From Planctomycetaceae bacterium (GTDB taxonomy: Bacteria; Planctomycetota; Planctomycetia; Pirellulales; Pirellulaceae), in assembly GCA_005778405.1 (NCBI GenBank), contig SXOA01000111.1, positions 1-63,266 on the forward strand: DNA of 63,266 nucleotides, in the 5' to 3' direction. A model generated the notes under the pieces. It searched no databases and was not told the DNA's origin. It saw nothing but the letters and a program-made list of their open reading frames with translations. The translations under genes were made by a program, and so were the position numbers. Shown piece by piece: positions 42,065 through 51,800 of the stretch. How positions within the stretch are numbered: position 1 is the stretch's first letter; each line of letters opens with the position of its first letter.

Positions 42065-45000
42065 CTAATTTTGTGCTTCTATTGCCATCCAGCAAATTAG
42101 GTGAACGTCCTCCGGCACGACCGGAGGAAGGGGGGCGGGCGGAGCGAAGGGTTCCAGTCCTATACGAGCGACAGCTTCGACGACTGCTTTGGAGCGGATT
42201 GCCGCCGCGGGATAGTCCCGCTCGAATGCGTCCTTCAGTAGTGCTTCCTCGCGGCGAGAAGCTGGGGCCTCAATTGATTCCAAGGCTCGCTCCAGGTCTC
42301 TCTGCGGTACATCCGCCGGTGGGTTCTCTCGCAGGTAGTCCGCCAGGCTGCGATTGAATTTAGAAACTCGTGGCTGCAAATTAGCCGGATCGGTTTCATA
42401 TTCCCAACTATCGAAGATATGATTCCTCGCCCGCTCCCAGGCGGAGTAGGCCGTCTGCTTTAGGTCCAGCGGCATCACACGGGCTGTTTCAGGCCGGCAC
42501 TCGATAATCCGTAGGCATGTTCCCAGTTCGGACACAATCTCAGCCGCACTTCCATCTCCGGCGAAGGGAACAAATCGTGTATAGATGCGCTCCCCCACTT
42601 TGGCGCAGAAAAAGTGCCCGCGGCGGTTCCCCTTAACCATCCCGGAGCCGGCCTTCCAGGGGAGCGTCCTGATCTCGTCCCCCTGCCTGAGTAGTGCCTG
42701 CCGCAACTCCTGCCGGTACTCCTCGCCGCTCTGGGCTGCGGCGGCAGTCCCACCGAGTTCAAACAGCGTTGGGTTTCCATCTTTTAGCTTCTCGATTTCC
42801 TCCCGTGTCTCCGCAAACGACTGCAAGCCCTCCGCCCCGCCCTCAATTGGGGGAGTTTCGACGCCCACGGAATAAGCTGCCTGCGCAAGCTTCCGCTTCA
42901 CCCGCAGTTCCAAGTCCAACAGGCGGTTCAATTGCTTATCGGGAAAGAACGTCCGCAGAAAAACGTCGTCGTGCCGACTGCCGATGCGGTCGATTCGCCC
43001 ATGCCGCTGCACCAGTCGCATAGGGTTCCAGGGAAGGTCGTAGTTAATAATGTTCCGGCATTGCTGCAAGTTCATACCTTCCGCAAGCACGTCGGTACAA
43101 ATCAGAATGTCGTACTTGTCCCGCTCCTCTCCCGGCTTCCCCGGCGGCGCGTGAGTCGTTTCCGGCGCAAAGCCATGCACGGCATTTTCGCGGGTAATCC
43201 CATGCCGCGATTCGTTGCCAGCCACCGACGCCATCCGCCCGCTATACGTCGCGAGTCGCTTGTCCGTTTCCAGCCGCACTCGCAGCAAGTCCTCGATCCA
43301 ATTCACAGTGTCAGCATAAAAGGAGAAGACCAGCACCTTCCGCTTCTGTCGGCGGTCCTCCTCGTCGATTCCCTCCCGCTTCGCTTGTTCAGCAATTCTC
43401 TCCAACTCTTCTATCAGCGCTGTCAGCTTCGGGTCATTCTCCATGCGCACCCGCTCCGCCTTATGGCAGAGAGCTTCCAGAATATCGCGGTCCTCCTCGA
43501 CATGCTTACGCAGCACCTTCACGTCGTAACCCTCCGCGGGAACGGCATGCTCTGTGGCCTCTAGCAATTCCTCAATTTCGTCCTCATCTTCCGCGGCCGA
43601 AAGTTCCCGGAAGAGTTCTTTGCGTGCGACAATTCCCCGCTCTAGCATGTCGAGAAATTGGTTGTGCTCGCTCACCATCTTCCGTGTGGTCTTGGCGAAC
43701 GCATACGCGGACGACTCAAACCGCTTGAGCAGACCGGACCGTAACAACCCAACTAGTGCCGTGTCACCGTCATTGCTCCCTGTCGCCAACAGATAGTTTT
43801 CCGGCATATACCGAGCCATCCGCAGCCGCGGTTGACCGTGTGCCGGCATCAGGGCATCTTCCACTTCCGCAAAAAAGCCAGGCAGAACGCTGTCGAGGTC
43901 GTACTTGATGGAGGACGCCCGCGGCGAGGGGAACTTGATCGGCACCCGCCGCCCACCGGGTAGAGTAATCAGGTCGTTCTCATAGTGCCGCTTGATAAAC
44001 TGCCGCGTTCGCTTGACCGTGGTGGCGTCGATGACCGGATAAAGCAGGTCCGGGCTAAGGCTGAAGGGGTCTTCGTTCATGGCGTCCATGAACCGCTCGC
44101 GAATGGACAACACCCCGCGGTCCGCCAGGACTGCATCCTGCTTAATGAAGAACCGCAGCAGGTGGTAAAGGTCCCACAGCGAGTTGTTCACTGGAGTGGC
44201 GGTGAGCAGCACCAAGTCACGTCGCGGCCCCAGTAGCAGCCGCCGCATCACAGCAGCTCTCGCCTTCGCATCCGGGTTCCGGTAGTTATGGGCCTCATCC
44301 ACGATGACGAGCTGATACTCCTCCAGGTTGCTACCCAAGTGAGCTTCCTCTCCGCCTAGCTGCCGGTCGCGTGCAAGCTGTTCGTAGGAGACGGACTCGA
44401 TAAACAACTCAAACTGTTGTCGGAAGTCTTTCCAGGTACTATCCCGAAGAGCCGCGGGACAGATAAGCAGCACCCGCTGCCGGCGCTGCCGGTATTGCTT
44501 GATGATCTCACCGGCCATGTAGGTCTTGCCGAGACCTACCCCATCGGCAATGACGACGCCGCCATACTTCTTCAGAATCTTCAGCGCCCGCCAGATACCG
44601 TGTTGCTGAAACTGGGTCACGGGGATGTCGCCGCTGGCCTCTTGCTCCTCGTCTAATTCCTGAGCGTATAGCTCGAACAGCACTCGGAGATAAATCAAAT
44701 ACGGAGGAAACTCGGCCATTAACTCGTCAAACACCGCCGCCAGGTCGAACGGCTCCGCCTGTTCCCATAACTCGTCGTACCAACGCTCGACCTTATCCAC
44801 CACGGGGTCCATATAGTTCCCGAGGTTTAGCTCCAGATTTCTCCGCAGGCCGCCATAGGTCAGGTTCGACGAGCCGACTAGCATCCCGCCACCCACCACG
44901 CGAAAAAGAAACGCCTTGGCGTGGAGGTACTCTCGGGTGTACCGCCGGACATTGATCTTTCCGCGATGCAGAAGATCGAGCAGCCGGCGCACTGCTTCCT

Positions 45001-45412
45001 CCGTTGCTGCATCAAAAGGGAGGAGATCGCGGCTTTGGCGCAAACCTTCATCTAGTTGCACTAAGGACTGAGCAACTTGCGATTGAGTGTAAAGTGGCTC
45101 GGGCGGGTCTTCCGGTCGCCGCCGTGGCCGCAGTGACTCCGGGACCGGCTCCGCGCCGAGCAGCAATCGAATTTGATCGACCTTCGCCAGTTCTTCCGCA
45201 ATCAGGTCAAAACCAGGCAAATTGAAAAAGCAACTCGCAATGCAAACTTCCCAGAGCATCTTCTGCTCGCCACGCAGTGTTTGAAGATGCTGCACAATCG
45301 CCCGATCGAGCGTGTTTGCACTGCGGTTATCGATGAACAGCGGACGAGTGTCCGACAACGATGGAACTGTTGGGTCAGGTGTCGGTAAATCAACCGACTT
45401 ACGCTTCGCCAT
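42065..45412 (-). CDS. PLD-domain SNF2-type helicase
   Basis: The 1115-residue protein begins with a phospholipase-D-like domain: HAKAFLFRV with the HxK at residues 164-166, and GSSNLTYGGL at 180-189. A SNF2/SWI2 helicase follows: Walker A DGVGLGKT at 290-297, VDEAHNY with DEAH at 372-375, LTATPVNN near 410, and motif VI-type RHGRIDRIGSRHDD around 815. This resembles helicases of DISARM-like and related defence systems, where a PLD domain serves as nuclease or DNA-binding part. It is downstream of two small unknown proteins in a five-gene set. Confidence 0.82.
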   Translation of the reverse strand: MAKRKSVDLPTPDPTVPSLSDTRPLFIDNRSANTLDRAIVQHLQTLRGEQKMLWEVCIASCFFNLPGFDLIAEELAKVDQIRLLLGAEPVPESLRPRRRPEDPPEPLYTQSQVAQSLVQLDEGLRQSRDLLPFDAATEEAVRRLLDLLHRGKINVRRYTREYLHAKAFLFRVVGGGMLVGSSNLTYGGLRRNLELNLGNYMDPVVDKVERWYDELWEQAEPFDLAAVFDELMAEFPPYLIYLRVLFELYAQELDEEQEASGDIPVTQFQQHGIWRALKILKKYGGVVIADGVGLGKTYMAGEIIKQYRQRRQRVLLICPAALRDSTWKDFRQQFELFIESVSYEQLARDRQLGGEEAHLGSNLEEYQLVIVDEAHNYRNPDAKARAAVMRRLLLGPRRDLVLLTATPVNNSLWDLYHLLRFFIKQDAVLADRGVLSIRERFMDAMNEDPFSLSPDLLYPVIDATTVKRTRQFIKRHYENDLITLPGGRRVPIKFPSPRASSIKYDLDSVLPGFFAEVEDALMPAHGQPRLRMARYMPENYLLATGSNDGDTALVGLLRSGLLKRFESSAYAFAKTTRKMVSEHNQFLDMLERGIVARKELFRELSAAEDEDEIEELLEATEHAVPAEGYDVKVLRKHVEEDRDILEALCHKAERVRMENDPKLTALIEELERIAEQAKREGIDEEDRRQKRKVLVFSFYADTVNWIEDLLRVRLETDKRLATYSGRMASVAGNESRHGITRENAVHGFAPETTHAPPGKPGEERDKYDILICTDVLAEGMNLQQCRNIINYDLPWNPMRLVQRHGRIDRIGSRHDDVFLRTFFPDKQLNRLLDLELRVKRKLAQAAYSVGVETPPIEGGAEGLQSFAETREEIEKLKDGNPTLFELGGTAAAAQSGEEYRQELRQALLRQGDEIRTLPWKAGSGMVKGNRRGHFFCAKVGERIYTRFVPFAGDGSAAEIVSELGTCLRIIECRPETARVMPLDLKQTAYSAWERARNHIFDSWEYETDPANLQPRVSKFNRSLADYLRENPPADVPQRDLERALESIEAPASRREEALLKDAFERDYPAAAIRSKAVVEAVARIGLEPFAPPAPLPPVVPEDVHLICWMAIEAQN

Positions 45413-45432
45413 CTGAGATGTTTCCTTGCGAG

Positions 45433-46149
45433 TCAGGCCGATTGAAATGCGAATTCATCACCAAGTAGCTCGATGAGCTGATCGGCATTCAAGCTGAGAA
45501 GGTCATAAGTCTTTTCGAGCTGTCGAATCCGCAAAGGAAAGCGATGCATGAGGTCTCCGGGGCGTACTCGCCCAGGACTAACAACTCCTGGGCGCGGGCG
45601 GCCTTTCTCTTCGTCCCAGTACAAGCGGTCCAGCACCTCAAATACGCACCGAATGCGTGTCAGGAACAATCGCTTCATGACCTCGGACGTGAACTTATCC
45701 AAGCTAGCCAGCGAACCGCGAAGAAACAGCCGATTGTGGGTGGGAGCCACCCGCAGCACCCGCCAGGCGATAAACAACAAATGCCTGTAGAAGTGCCGTG
45801 AGTTCTTGGGCTCAAAAATGTAGGTGTAGTCATTGCGAATGATCCGTTCCCCCTTCTTCGTCGGACAGATTTCATCGAAAAAGAAGAGAGTCAGCCACGT
45901 CCAGAGTCCGGCATTGCCGGCCAAGTCATGGTCGGAGATGGGAGCGAGCACCTCTGCCAGATGTTTGGCCGCTGTCCCCCTGCTCTCAAACAATTGCGGC
46001 TCGACCCGTAACTGCGGAGTCACAAGCACAGTCAGCTCATCATCCTCCAGCAGCCGGCGGAGGACAGGCGTGGTTGGATTTCGCCGACCCTCGACGAGAT
46101 ACTCTCGAAATGCCTCAATTCCGGCGGCGTTGAACTCTCGGACGTACAT
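45433..46149 (-). CDS. Unknown protein of the methylase-helicase cluster (238 aa)
   Basis: This 238-residue protein starts MYVREFNAAGIEAFREYLVE and ends LIELLGDEFAFQSA. Hydrophobic and helical segments are seen (NAGLWTWLTLFFFDEICPTK; FYRHLLFIAWRVLRVAP). I know no domain. It overlaps the previous gene by one base and precedes the helicase by 20 bp, so it is surely co-transcribed with the system. Confidence 0.65.
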   Translation of the reverse strand: MYVREFNAAGIEAFREYLVEGRRNPTTPVLRRLLEDDELTVLVTPQLRVEPQLFESRGTAAKHLAEVLAPISDHDLAGNAGLWTWLTLFFFDEICPTKKGERIIRNDYTYIFEPKNSRHFYRHLLFIAWRVLRVAPTHNRLFLRGSLASLDKFTSEVMKRLFLTRIRCVFEVLDRLYWDEEKGRPRPGVVSPGRVRPGDLMHRFPLRIRQLEKTYDLLSLNADQLIELLGDEFAFQSA

Positions 46150-46925
46150 CAGTCCCTCTCACTTTCGCCGGACAGCATGGCCGTGTACTTGTCACGAAGC
46201 TCGTGGGCTTCGCAGAAGGCTCCGACAACGTCTTCGACCCATTCAGCCGCTTCGTCTTCGTTCTCGGGTGCATCGGGCGCTTTCTCGCCGTTGGGATGCA
46301 GGCTTTGGCCGAACCGCCGCCAGAGAACGGGCCAGCTATCGTCTTCCTCATCCTGATCAACGGCCTCTTCCAACGCCGCCTGGAGCACGCGGCGGACAAC
46401 CTCCGGGTAGACAAAAGCGTAAAACGCTGGGTCGGAGCGTGCCCTATCCGGCAAGTCGGGGACATTTTTATTCACGAGCAGATAGACATCGTGTTCCTGA
46501 AAATCAAGCCGCCACAATTCCTGTCCCAGATCCGCCTTCTCAATGGGCAGAATACCCCGCCGCCCCGTGGCGGTCTGCTTGCCGGCCCGTTCCGGCCGAA
46601 TATGTTCCGCGAGTCCCAGGATGCGACCAGCTCGCTCGGTGCGATCAATGACCTTCAGCGTGAAGAATACATTTTCTCCTTCAATATCCCGCAGTAGGCG
46701 GTTCTCAGGAGCCTGAATGTGGCCCACGCTGCCAAATTCATATCGCTGCACAACCGTGGAGCCGGCGCACGTCGCCTCCAAAACGACAGCCGCATCCGGT
46801 GTGAACGAAAACTCCGCTAGATCAACCGTCGCATCGAATCGGCGTGGCTGACCGTCATGAACCTCGATGTCCACCCGGCTACGCGGGATTCGTTTCCGCC
46901 CCGTAAAATTGACTCGCTTGATCAT
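46149..46925 (-). CDS. Unknown protein of the methylase-helicase cluster (258 aa)
   Basis: The 258-residue protein starts MIKRVNFTGRKRIPRSRVDI. Its first half is beta-strand-rich (FDATVDLAEFSFTPDAAVVL; VIDRTERAGRILGLAEHIRP) and its second half is helical and acidic (ALEEAVDQDEEDDSWPVLWR). Not recognised. It overlaps the ATPase stop by four bases, so translation is coupled to it. Confidence 0.65.
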   Translation of the reverse strand: MIKRVNFTGRKRIPRSRVDIEVHDGQPRRFDATVDLAEFSFTPDAAVVLEATCAGSTVVQRYEFGSVGHIQAPENRLLRDIEGENVFFTLKVIDRTERAGRILGLAEHIRPERAGKQTATGRRGILPIEKADLGQELWRLDFQEHDVYLLVNKNVPDLPDRARSDPAFYAFVYPEVVRRVLQAALEEAVDQDEEDDSWPVLWRRFGQSLHPNGEKAPDAPENEDEAAEWVEDVVGAFCEAHELRDKYTAMLSGESERD

Positions 46926-48868
46926 GCCGTCGCCTCACCATTTGTATTTTTGGAAAGATCATCCACCCGCACCAGCAAATCACGATGCTGATCGAAGCCG
47001 TCGATGCTGAACTGAAAGTTGTCCTTCACGTTGGTCAGCATGATGACATTGCCCTTCACAAAATCAGGGTCAAATCCTTTCCCTTTCGGTCGCACGTCTC
47101 CTGAGCCGATCTCGAAATCAATCGGGCTCCAGTTCTTCAGCGGGTTGCCAATCGGCAAGTCATAAGCCAGGGAGACTTGCAGCACCGGTTTATCCGGCAT
47201 GATGACATTGGTGGTGCGAGTGATAGTGAAGCCGCCTGCCCGTTCTGAGATGCGAAACCAGGTGGGTTCCACATCCGGGGGCTTAAACTTGGGTGGGTCT
47301 TTGGACTTGTCACCGGGTTCTTTCTGAGGCTGTTTACCAGACACCCGCTCAATGGAAAAGAAGTCACTGAGCAAATCAAAATCCGGTTCCGTAGTCGCCG
47401 GTGTCAATAGCTCCGTCAGTGAATCCACGATGCCCCGAACAAACTTCACTCGCCCCTTCCAGGACTTCCATTCCCGGTCGGGTCTGTCCTGCGAAGTATC
47501 CCAGTCCTCGTGTGCAGGTCCTTCGGTATCGCCGAGCAACTTCGCCAGGGGACCCTTATCGACATTCACTAAGGCTTGCACGCCCCTCAGACCGGCGCGG
47601 GAATTGATCTTGGTGATCGTCATTCCCTCACGCACGTAGTAACTGTCGCAGCGTAGTCCGTCTGTGTTCCTCCGAACAAAAACGTCCAGAATTCCCACCT
47701 GCCCGTCACCCTTCTCGCGCGGCAGCCACATCAGCACGCGGAGCTTGATCAGTTCGCCCGCCCCAAACTCCCGCCGCATTTTGGCCAGTGTTTCCGCGGG
47801 CAGACTGCTTTCCGTCAGCTCGGGCAGCCGCTCTCGTCCTAGTATCTCGGTGGTGACGGCAGGGGGGGAGCGGTAGCACTCTTTGATGAACGCGATAGGG
47901 GGCGCGACATGCCGCTTGGTTCGCTTGGGACCGTTCCACTCTACCTGTTTGCAAGCTGCCTCGATGCCTGCCACGTCGAGCCGCACCTTGGGCAAGTCCG
48001 GGCCAGAAACTTCCACGGCCAGCTCGCCGCGGACAATGCGGGAAAAAAAGTGCACCGCCACTGCTTGCAGCAGCCGGTCCGCTTTGAGCTCCAGAGGAAC
48101 ATAGGGAGCAACGACGGAGAGCCCTGGCTCATTCTTTCGCGTTAGCATCCATTCCCTTTGAAATCCGTCTAGCTCGGCTCCGTCCACGGCCTGATTTTCA
48201 CCAATGGGGAGCGGCAAGCCGCTGGGATCCTGCGCTCCGCACCAGTAGCCCTCCGGCATGTATTCCTTCCCGTTGTGGGAATGGCTTTGCAGGACGGCTT
48301 GCCCCATTAGCAGGCGTTTCCGGTCTGATTCGCGGATCGTCAGCCCGAACATGCAGCCCACGCGACTGGCGGCGCGATACACGGTCTTCCCCAATCCCCA
48401 CCTGCCCAGGTCGTCCCCCGTTTTGCCACTGCGACCAATGTTGCGCCAAAACCAATAGAAATATTGCGGCGTAGTGTCCCCAGCGGGTGGGTCGCTAAAG
48501 AGCTTCGTATTTCCTTCGAGGCCCCGTGTCCCAAAATCTTCGCATACGAAATAGCGGCAAGGACGGGTGGGATGACCTAGCCCGGTGAAGGCGATCTGCT
48601 TGCTCGCCAGTGGCTCCTTGAGTCGCTTAAAGAAATGTCCCAGCCGCACCGTGACGGGGGCATCTCTGGCTTCGTGGATCGCCAGACGAACAGTGACGAG
48701 CGCATCGCCACTGCGAGCGTCAATCGCGTTTTGCAGCACTTCACGTACGAGGGCATCATTGCCGGCATATTCCCCTTCTCCGGTCTGTTCCGTTTTGAAC
48801 AGCTCGGCTTCCTTGGGCTCCCGTCGGACGGCTGCCCCCCGCAGTTCCTCAAAGACCCATTGCCCCAT
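46922..48868 (-). CDS. GHKL (HSP90-like) ATPase of the defence cluster
   Basis: The 648-residue protein has the histidine-kinase-like ATPase N-box (VREVLQNAIDAR, residues 41-52), EDFGTRGLEG near 114, and GRWGLGKTVYRAASRVG near 155. These fit the GHKL fold of HSP90, MutL and gyrase B. The rest (about 200-640) is mixed alpha/beta without a recognised domain. GHKL ATPases recur in antiviral systems. It starts 17 bp after the methylase stop, in the same direction. Confidence 0.75.
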   Translation of the reverse strand: MGQWVFEELRGAAVRREPKEAELFKTEQTGEGEYAGNDALVREVLQNAIDARSGDALVTVRLAIHEARDAPVTVRLGHFFKRLKEPLASKQIAFTGLGHPTRPCRYFVCEDFGTRGLEGNTKLFSDPPAGDTTPQYFYWFWRNIGRSGKTGDDLGRWGLGKTVYRAASRVGCMFGLTIRESDRKRLLMGQAVLQSHSHNGKEYMPEGYWCGAQDPSGLPLPIGENQAVDGAELDGFQREWMLTRKNEPGLSVVAPYVPLELKADRLLQAVAVHFFSRIVRGELAVEVSGPDLPKVRLDVAGIEAACKQVEWNGPKRTKRHVAPPIAFIKECYRSPPAVTTEILGRERLPELTESSLPAETLAKMRREFGAGELIKLRVLMWLPREKGDGQVGILDVFVRRNTDGLRCDSYYVREGMTITKINSRAGLRGVQALVNVDKGPLAKLLGDTEGPAHEDWDTSQDRPDREWKSWKGRVKFVRGIVDSLTELLTPATTEPDFDLLSDFFSIERVSGKQPQKEPGDKSKDPPKFKPPDVEPTWFRISERAGGFTITRTTNVIMPDKPVLQVSLAYDLPIGNPLKNWSPIDFEIGSGDVRPKGKGFDPDFVKGNVIMLTNVKDNFQFSIDGFDQHRDLLVRVDDLSKNTNGEATA

Positions 48869-48885
48869 TGGATGACCTCACGCCT

Positions 48886-51800
48886 TTACAGTTTTGATTT
48901 CCAGTTGCGATAGTGCTTAAGTGTTTCGCCGAGACGGGCTACGTAGTCCCAGCCTTCATGGAAGGTCTCGAAGATGTGGGTGAGGTGCCGCTCGGAAAGG
49001 CCGTAGAGGTGGGCGACAACGGCATCCAACTCGTGAATGTGGTCCTGCTTCTCGTCATCCGCCAGCGGCCCGCATTTTACCCCCACTTTCGCCGCCCAGT
49101 CGGCGAAGCGGTTATCGGGCGTGGCGAGACGACCGGAAAGTGATACCACCCGCTTCGCAAGGTCCGATCCTGGCTTTGGCCGCGGGACTGGAAACGGGTT
49201 GACGATAAAGAAATTGAGGCCAGTCTCAACGAATCGGCGGGCGTACCAGTCAAGCACAATGGAAGCGAGGACACCCAATAAGAAAGCTTCTGCTGCAGAA
49301 TCACCCTTTGGCCATAAGAAATATGGCCCTTTGTTGGTGATAAAGGTTTTGGGGGGAATAAGCGCGACTCGGACAGTACGAGAATCCGTGGCCCTGCTAA
49401 TGTCACGAAACGCAATTCTCGCGCGGTGGCATGGCAACGTTTTCGGGTCGGCGATTGTTTGCGAATCAAATTCCGCGAAGGCCGAGCGTTCCAGCCTTGC
49501 ACTATTGAGCCGCTTCTTCTGCAGCGCTGGGATAACTTTCGTCGGGTCGGCATAGCCATAATATCTGCCCGTATCCGGCTGCCAGATGTCGAACGATTCT
49601 CCCTTGAACACCGGCCAATAGCCCGTTGGGCACTTCTCCGCCTTTAAATCCATGAGCCCCTTGTCGTTCGTGGCGTCTAATTCTCGGTGGGGGCGAACCC
49701 GCCAGCCTTCATCGCCATCAAGGTCAAGACGTGGTGCCTTTCGTAGCTGGACGAACACATCCAGCGACTCATCCGTTGGCAACAGCGGCAACGATGCGGA
49801 ATCGGTCCAGCCCATCACTTCTTTGCCCGTGAATTCGGCAGGCGGCTTATCCTTGCCAGCCTCAAAACGCTCACGGCTGGCAAACGGTCCGAGCAGCCGC
49901 ACTGCTTTTCCTGTCGGCGGACGGCGAGAGATGACGCAAAGACCAATCGAGTATTGGGGATGCACTTCAGGGAAAACCCATTGGCGATTATTTACCAGCA
50001 TCGTGATTCCCACCGGTTCCGCCGCTTTGAAGACTTCCAGGCGAAACTCCGCAGTCCCTTTGGCGCTGAGGGCGCTGCGGGGAAGGACTACACCAATCCA
50101 GCCTCCCTGAGCGCTAATCAAGTTCCAAAATCGCCAGCAAAATGCCTTGTACAAATCGGGGTCGCCGGTTCCCATGCCGGGGTAAGGACCCGTCGTCAGC
50201 GCTTGCCGCATGGCATCCGCGACCGCCAGTTGCTCCTCGTAAAGCGTCACCATATCGAGGCGCTCATTGCGCAAGATTCCCTGCCGGGATTCCTTCTGCC
50301 GAGAGTTGAGACCACGCAGTCCCGGTTCATGCCGCGCCCAAAAGGCAAGTTCTTCCAGGGTCGCCTCTTCCCACGGCGGATTCCCCAAAATCACATCAAA
50401 CCCGCTCCGCTCCCGCAGAAAGACTTCGGGGAAGGCAATCGGGAAATGGAACGGCGGCAGGTGGGCCAGGGATTTGCGAGCGGCGCGGTGCTCCTTGCTA
50501 TCGACGACGGTCTTTTCCAGCGATTCCCAGTCTTCCAAAAAGAGCGGGAACACCTCTTGCTGTATCCGGCTGGCGGTGGCAACGTCGCAAGGGGCTTCCG
50601 CGGGTCGGACCGCTTCACGAGCTTCCGCCAGCGCCTTCCGCGCCCGCTTCACTTCCGTTGCCGTTTTGTCCGCGATGCTTGCGAGCTGCGACAGCGGCTT
50701 CATGGCGTCGCCGATAAACTCGTCGTCCCGGATCGAGAGAAGCGCCCGCCCCTCTTCCTTGACGATATGGCTTATCTCTGACAGGCGGCCGATCCCAACC
50801 AGCGAGTTCCCCACCACCAGGTTGTGGTCCAGGAGCGATAGCGGGAGCCCCGCCACAAAGGTGTGAATCCATATCGACAGTCGGGCCAGGTTGACCGAGA
50901 CCGGATTCAGGTCCACGCCATAGATGCACCGCCGGGCGATGAGACGGCGGAGAAGCTGCGTATCCTCGATTTCAATTTGCTCGGCCAGATTTCCCAGCGA
51001 CTCTTCCGCTGCTACCCGAAGTTGGGCCAGTTCCGTCCGCACACCGGAGAGGGGGCGGCGAGCTAGGTAGCCGGTGAGCCCCTTTTCGATCCGGTCCACC
51101 GCGGCGACCAGGAAATGGCCACTACCCATAGCGATGTCGGCGACGCGGAAGTCGAAGAAGTTTTTGGCCGCTTCGTCTTCGCTCAACTTGTCGAGGCGGG
51201 CGGCATGGCCAGCCAGGGCCGGCTCCAAGGCGTGGTCCAGCAGGTGCTCCACCGCGAACTGCTTGGTGAAGTAGGCTCCGGTCGCCTTCCGCGCCCCGGA
51301 CCGGTTGTGCAGATAGACCTTGCCGGCCTTCACCACCACGTCGTCGCCGCTCCCAGCCGGGCGATAGAAGCCTTCCCGGTCCAACGTCAGATCGGAGGCC
51401 GCCAGGGACAGCTCACTTTCAAGAAGCCCTTCGTAGATGGTGCCGAACTCCCGCACCCCCAGGGAGCGGAAATCGACCGGCCCCCACCCTTCCGGCGTCT
51501 CGATGATGAGCAGATCCCGCAGGACCGGTCCCATCACGCTGTCCGGGAGGCTCAGCTTGGCGATCTGCGCCCCAACGCGGGACACTTCCTCATCAGTGGA
51601 AAACAGTCCGCCGTCGTAAGCCGGGATGCCCCAAGACTTGTTCCCGCTCTCCACGGCAGCGAACAGGAGGCAGGCTTCCTTCCAGAGCGCATCCGAACTG
51701 TTGAAGGCAGTTTTGGCCTGCATCACTTCCAGCAACTCCGCCGCCTTCGTCTTGAGGGAGCGAGCTCGGTAAAGTCCGTTCCAGCGGTAGGGGAGCAGGT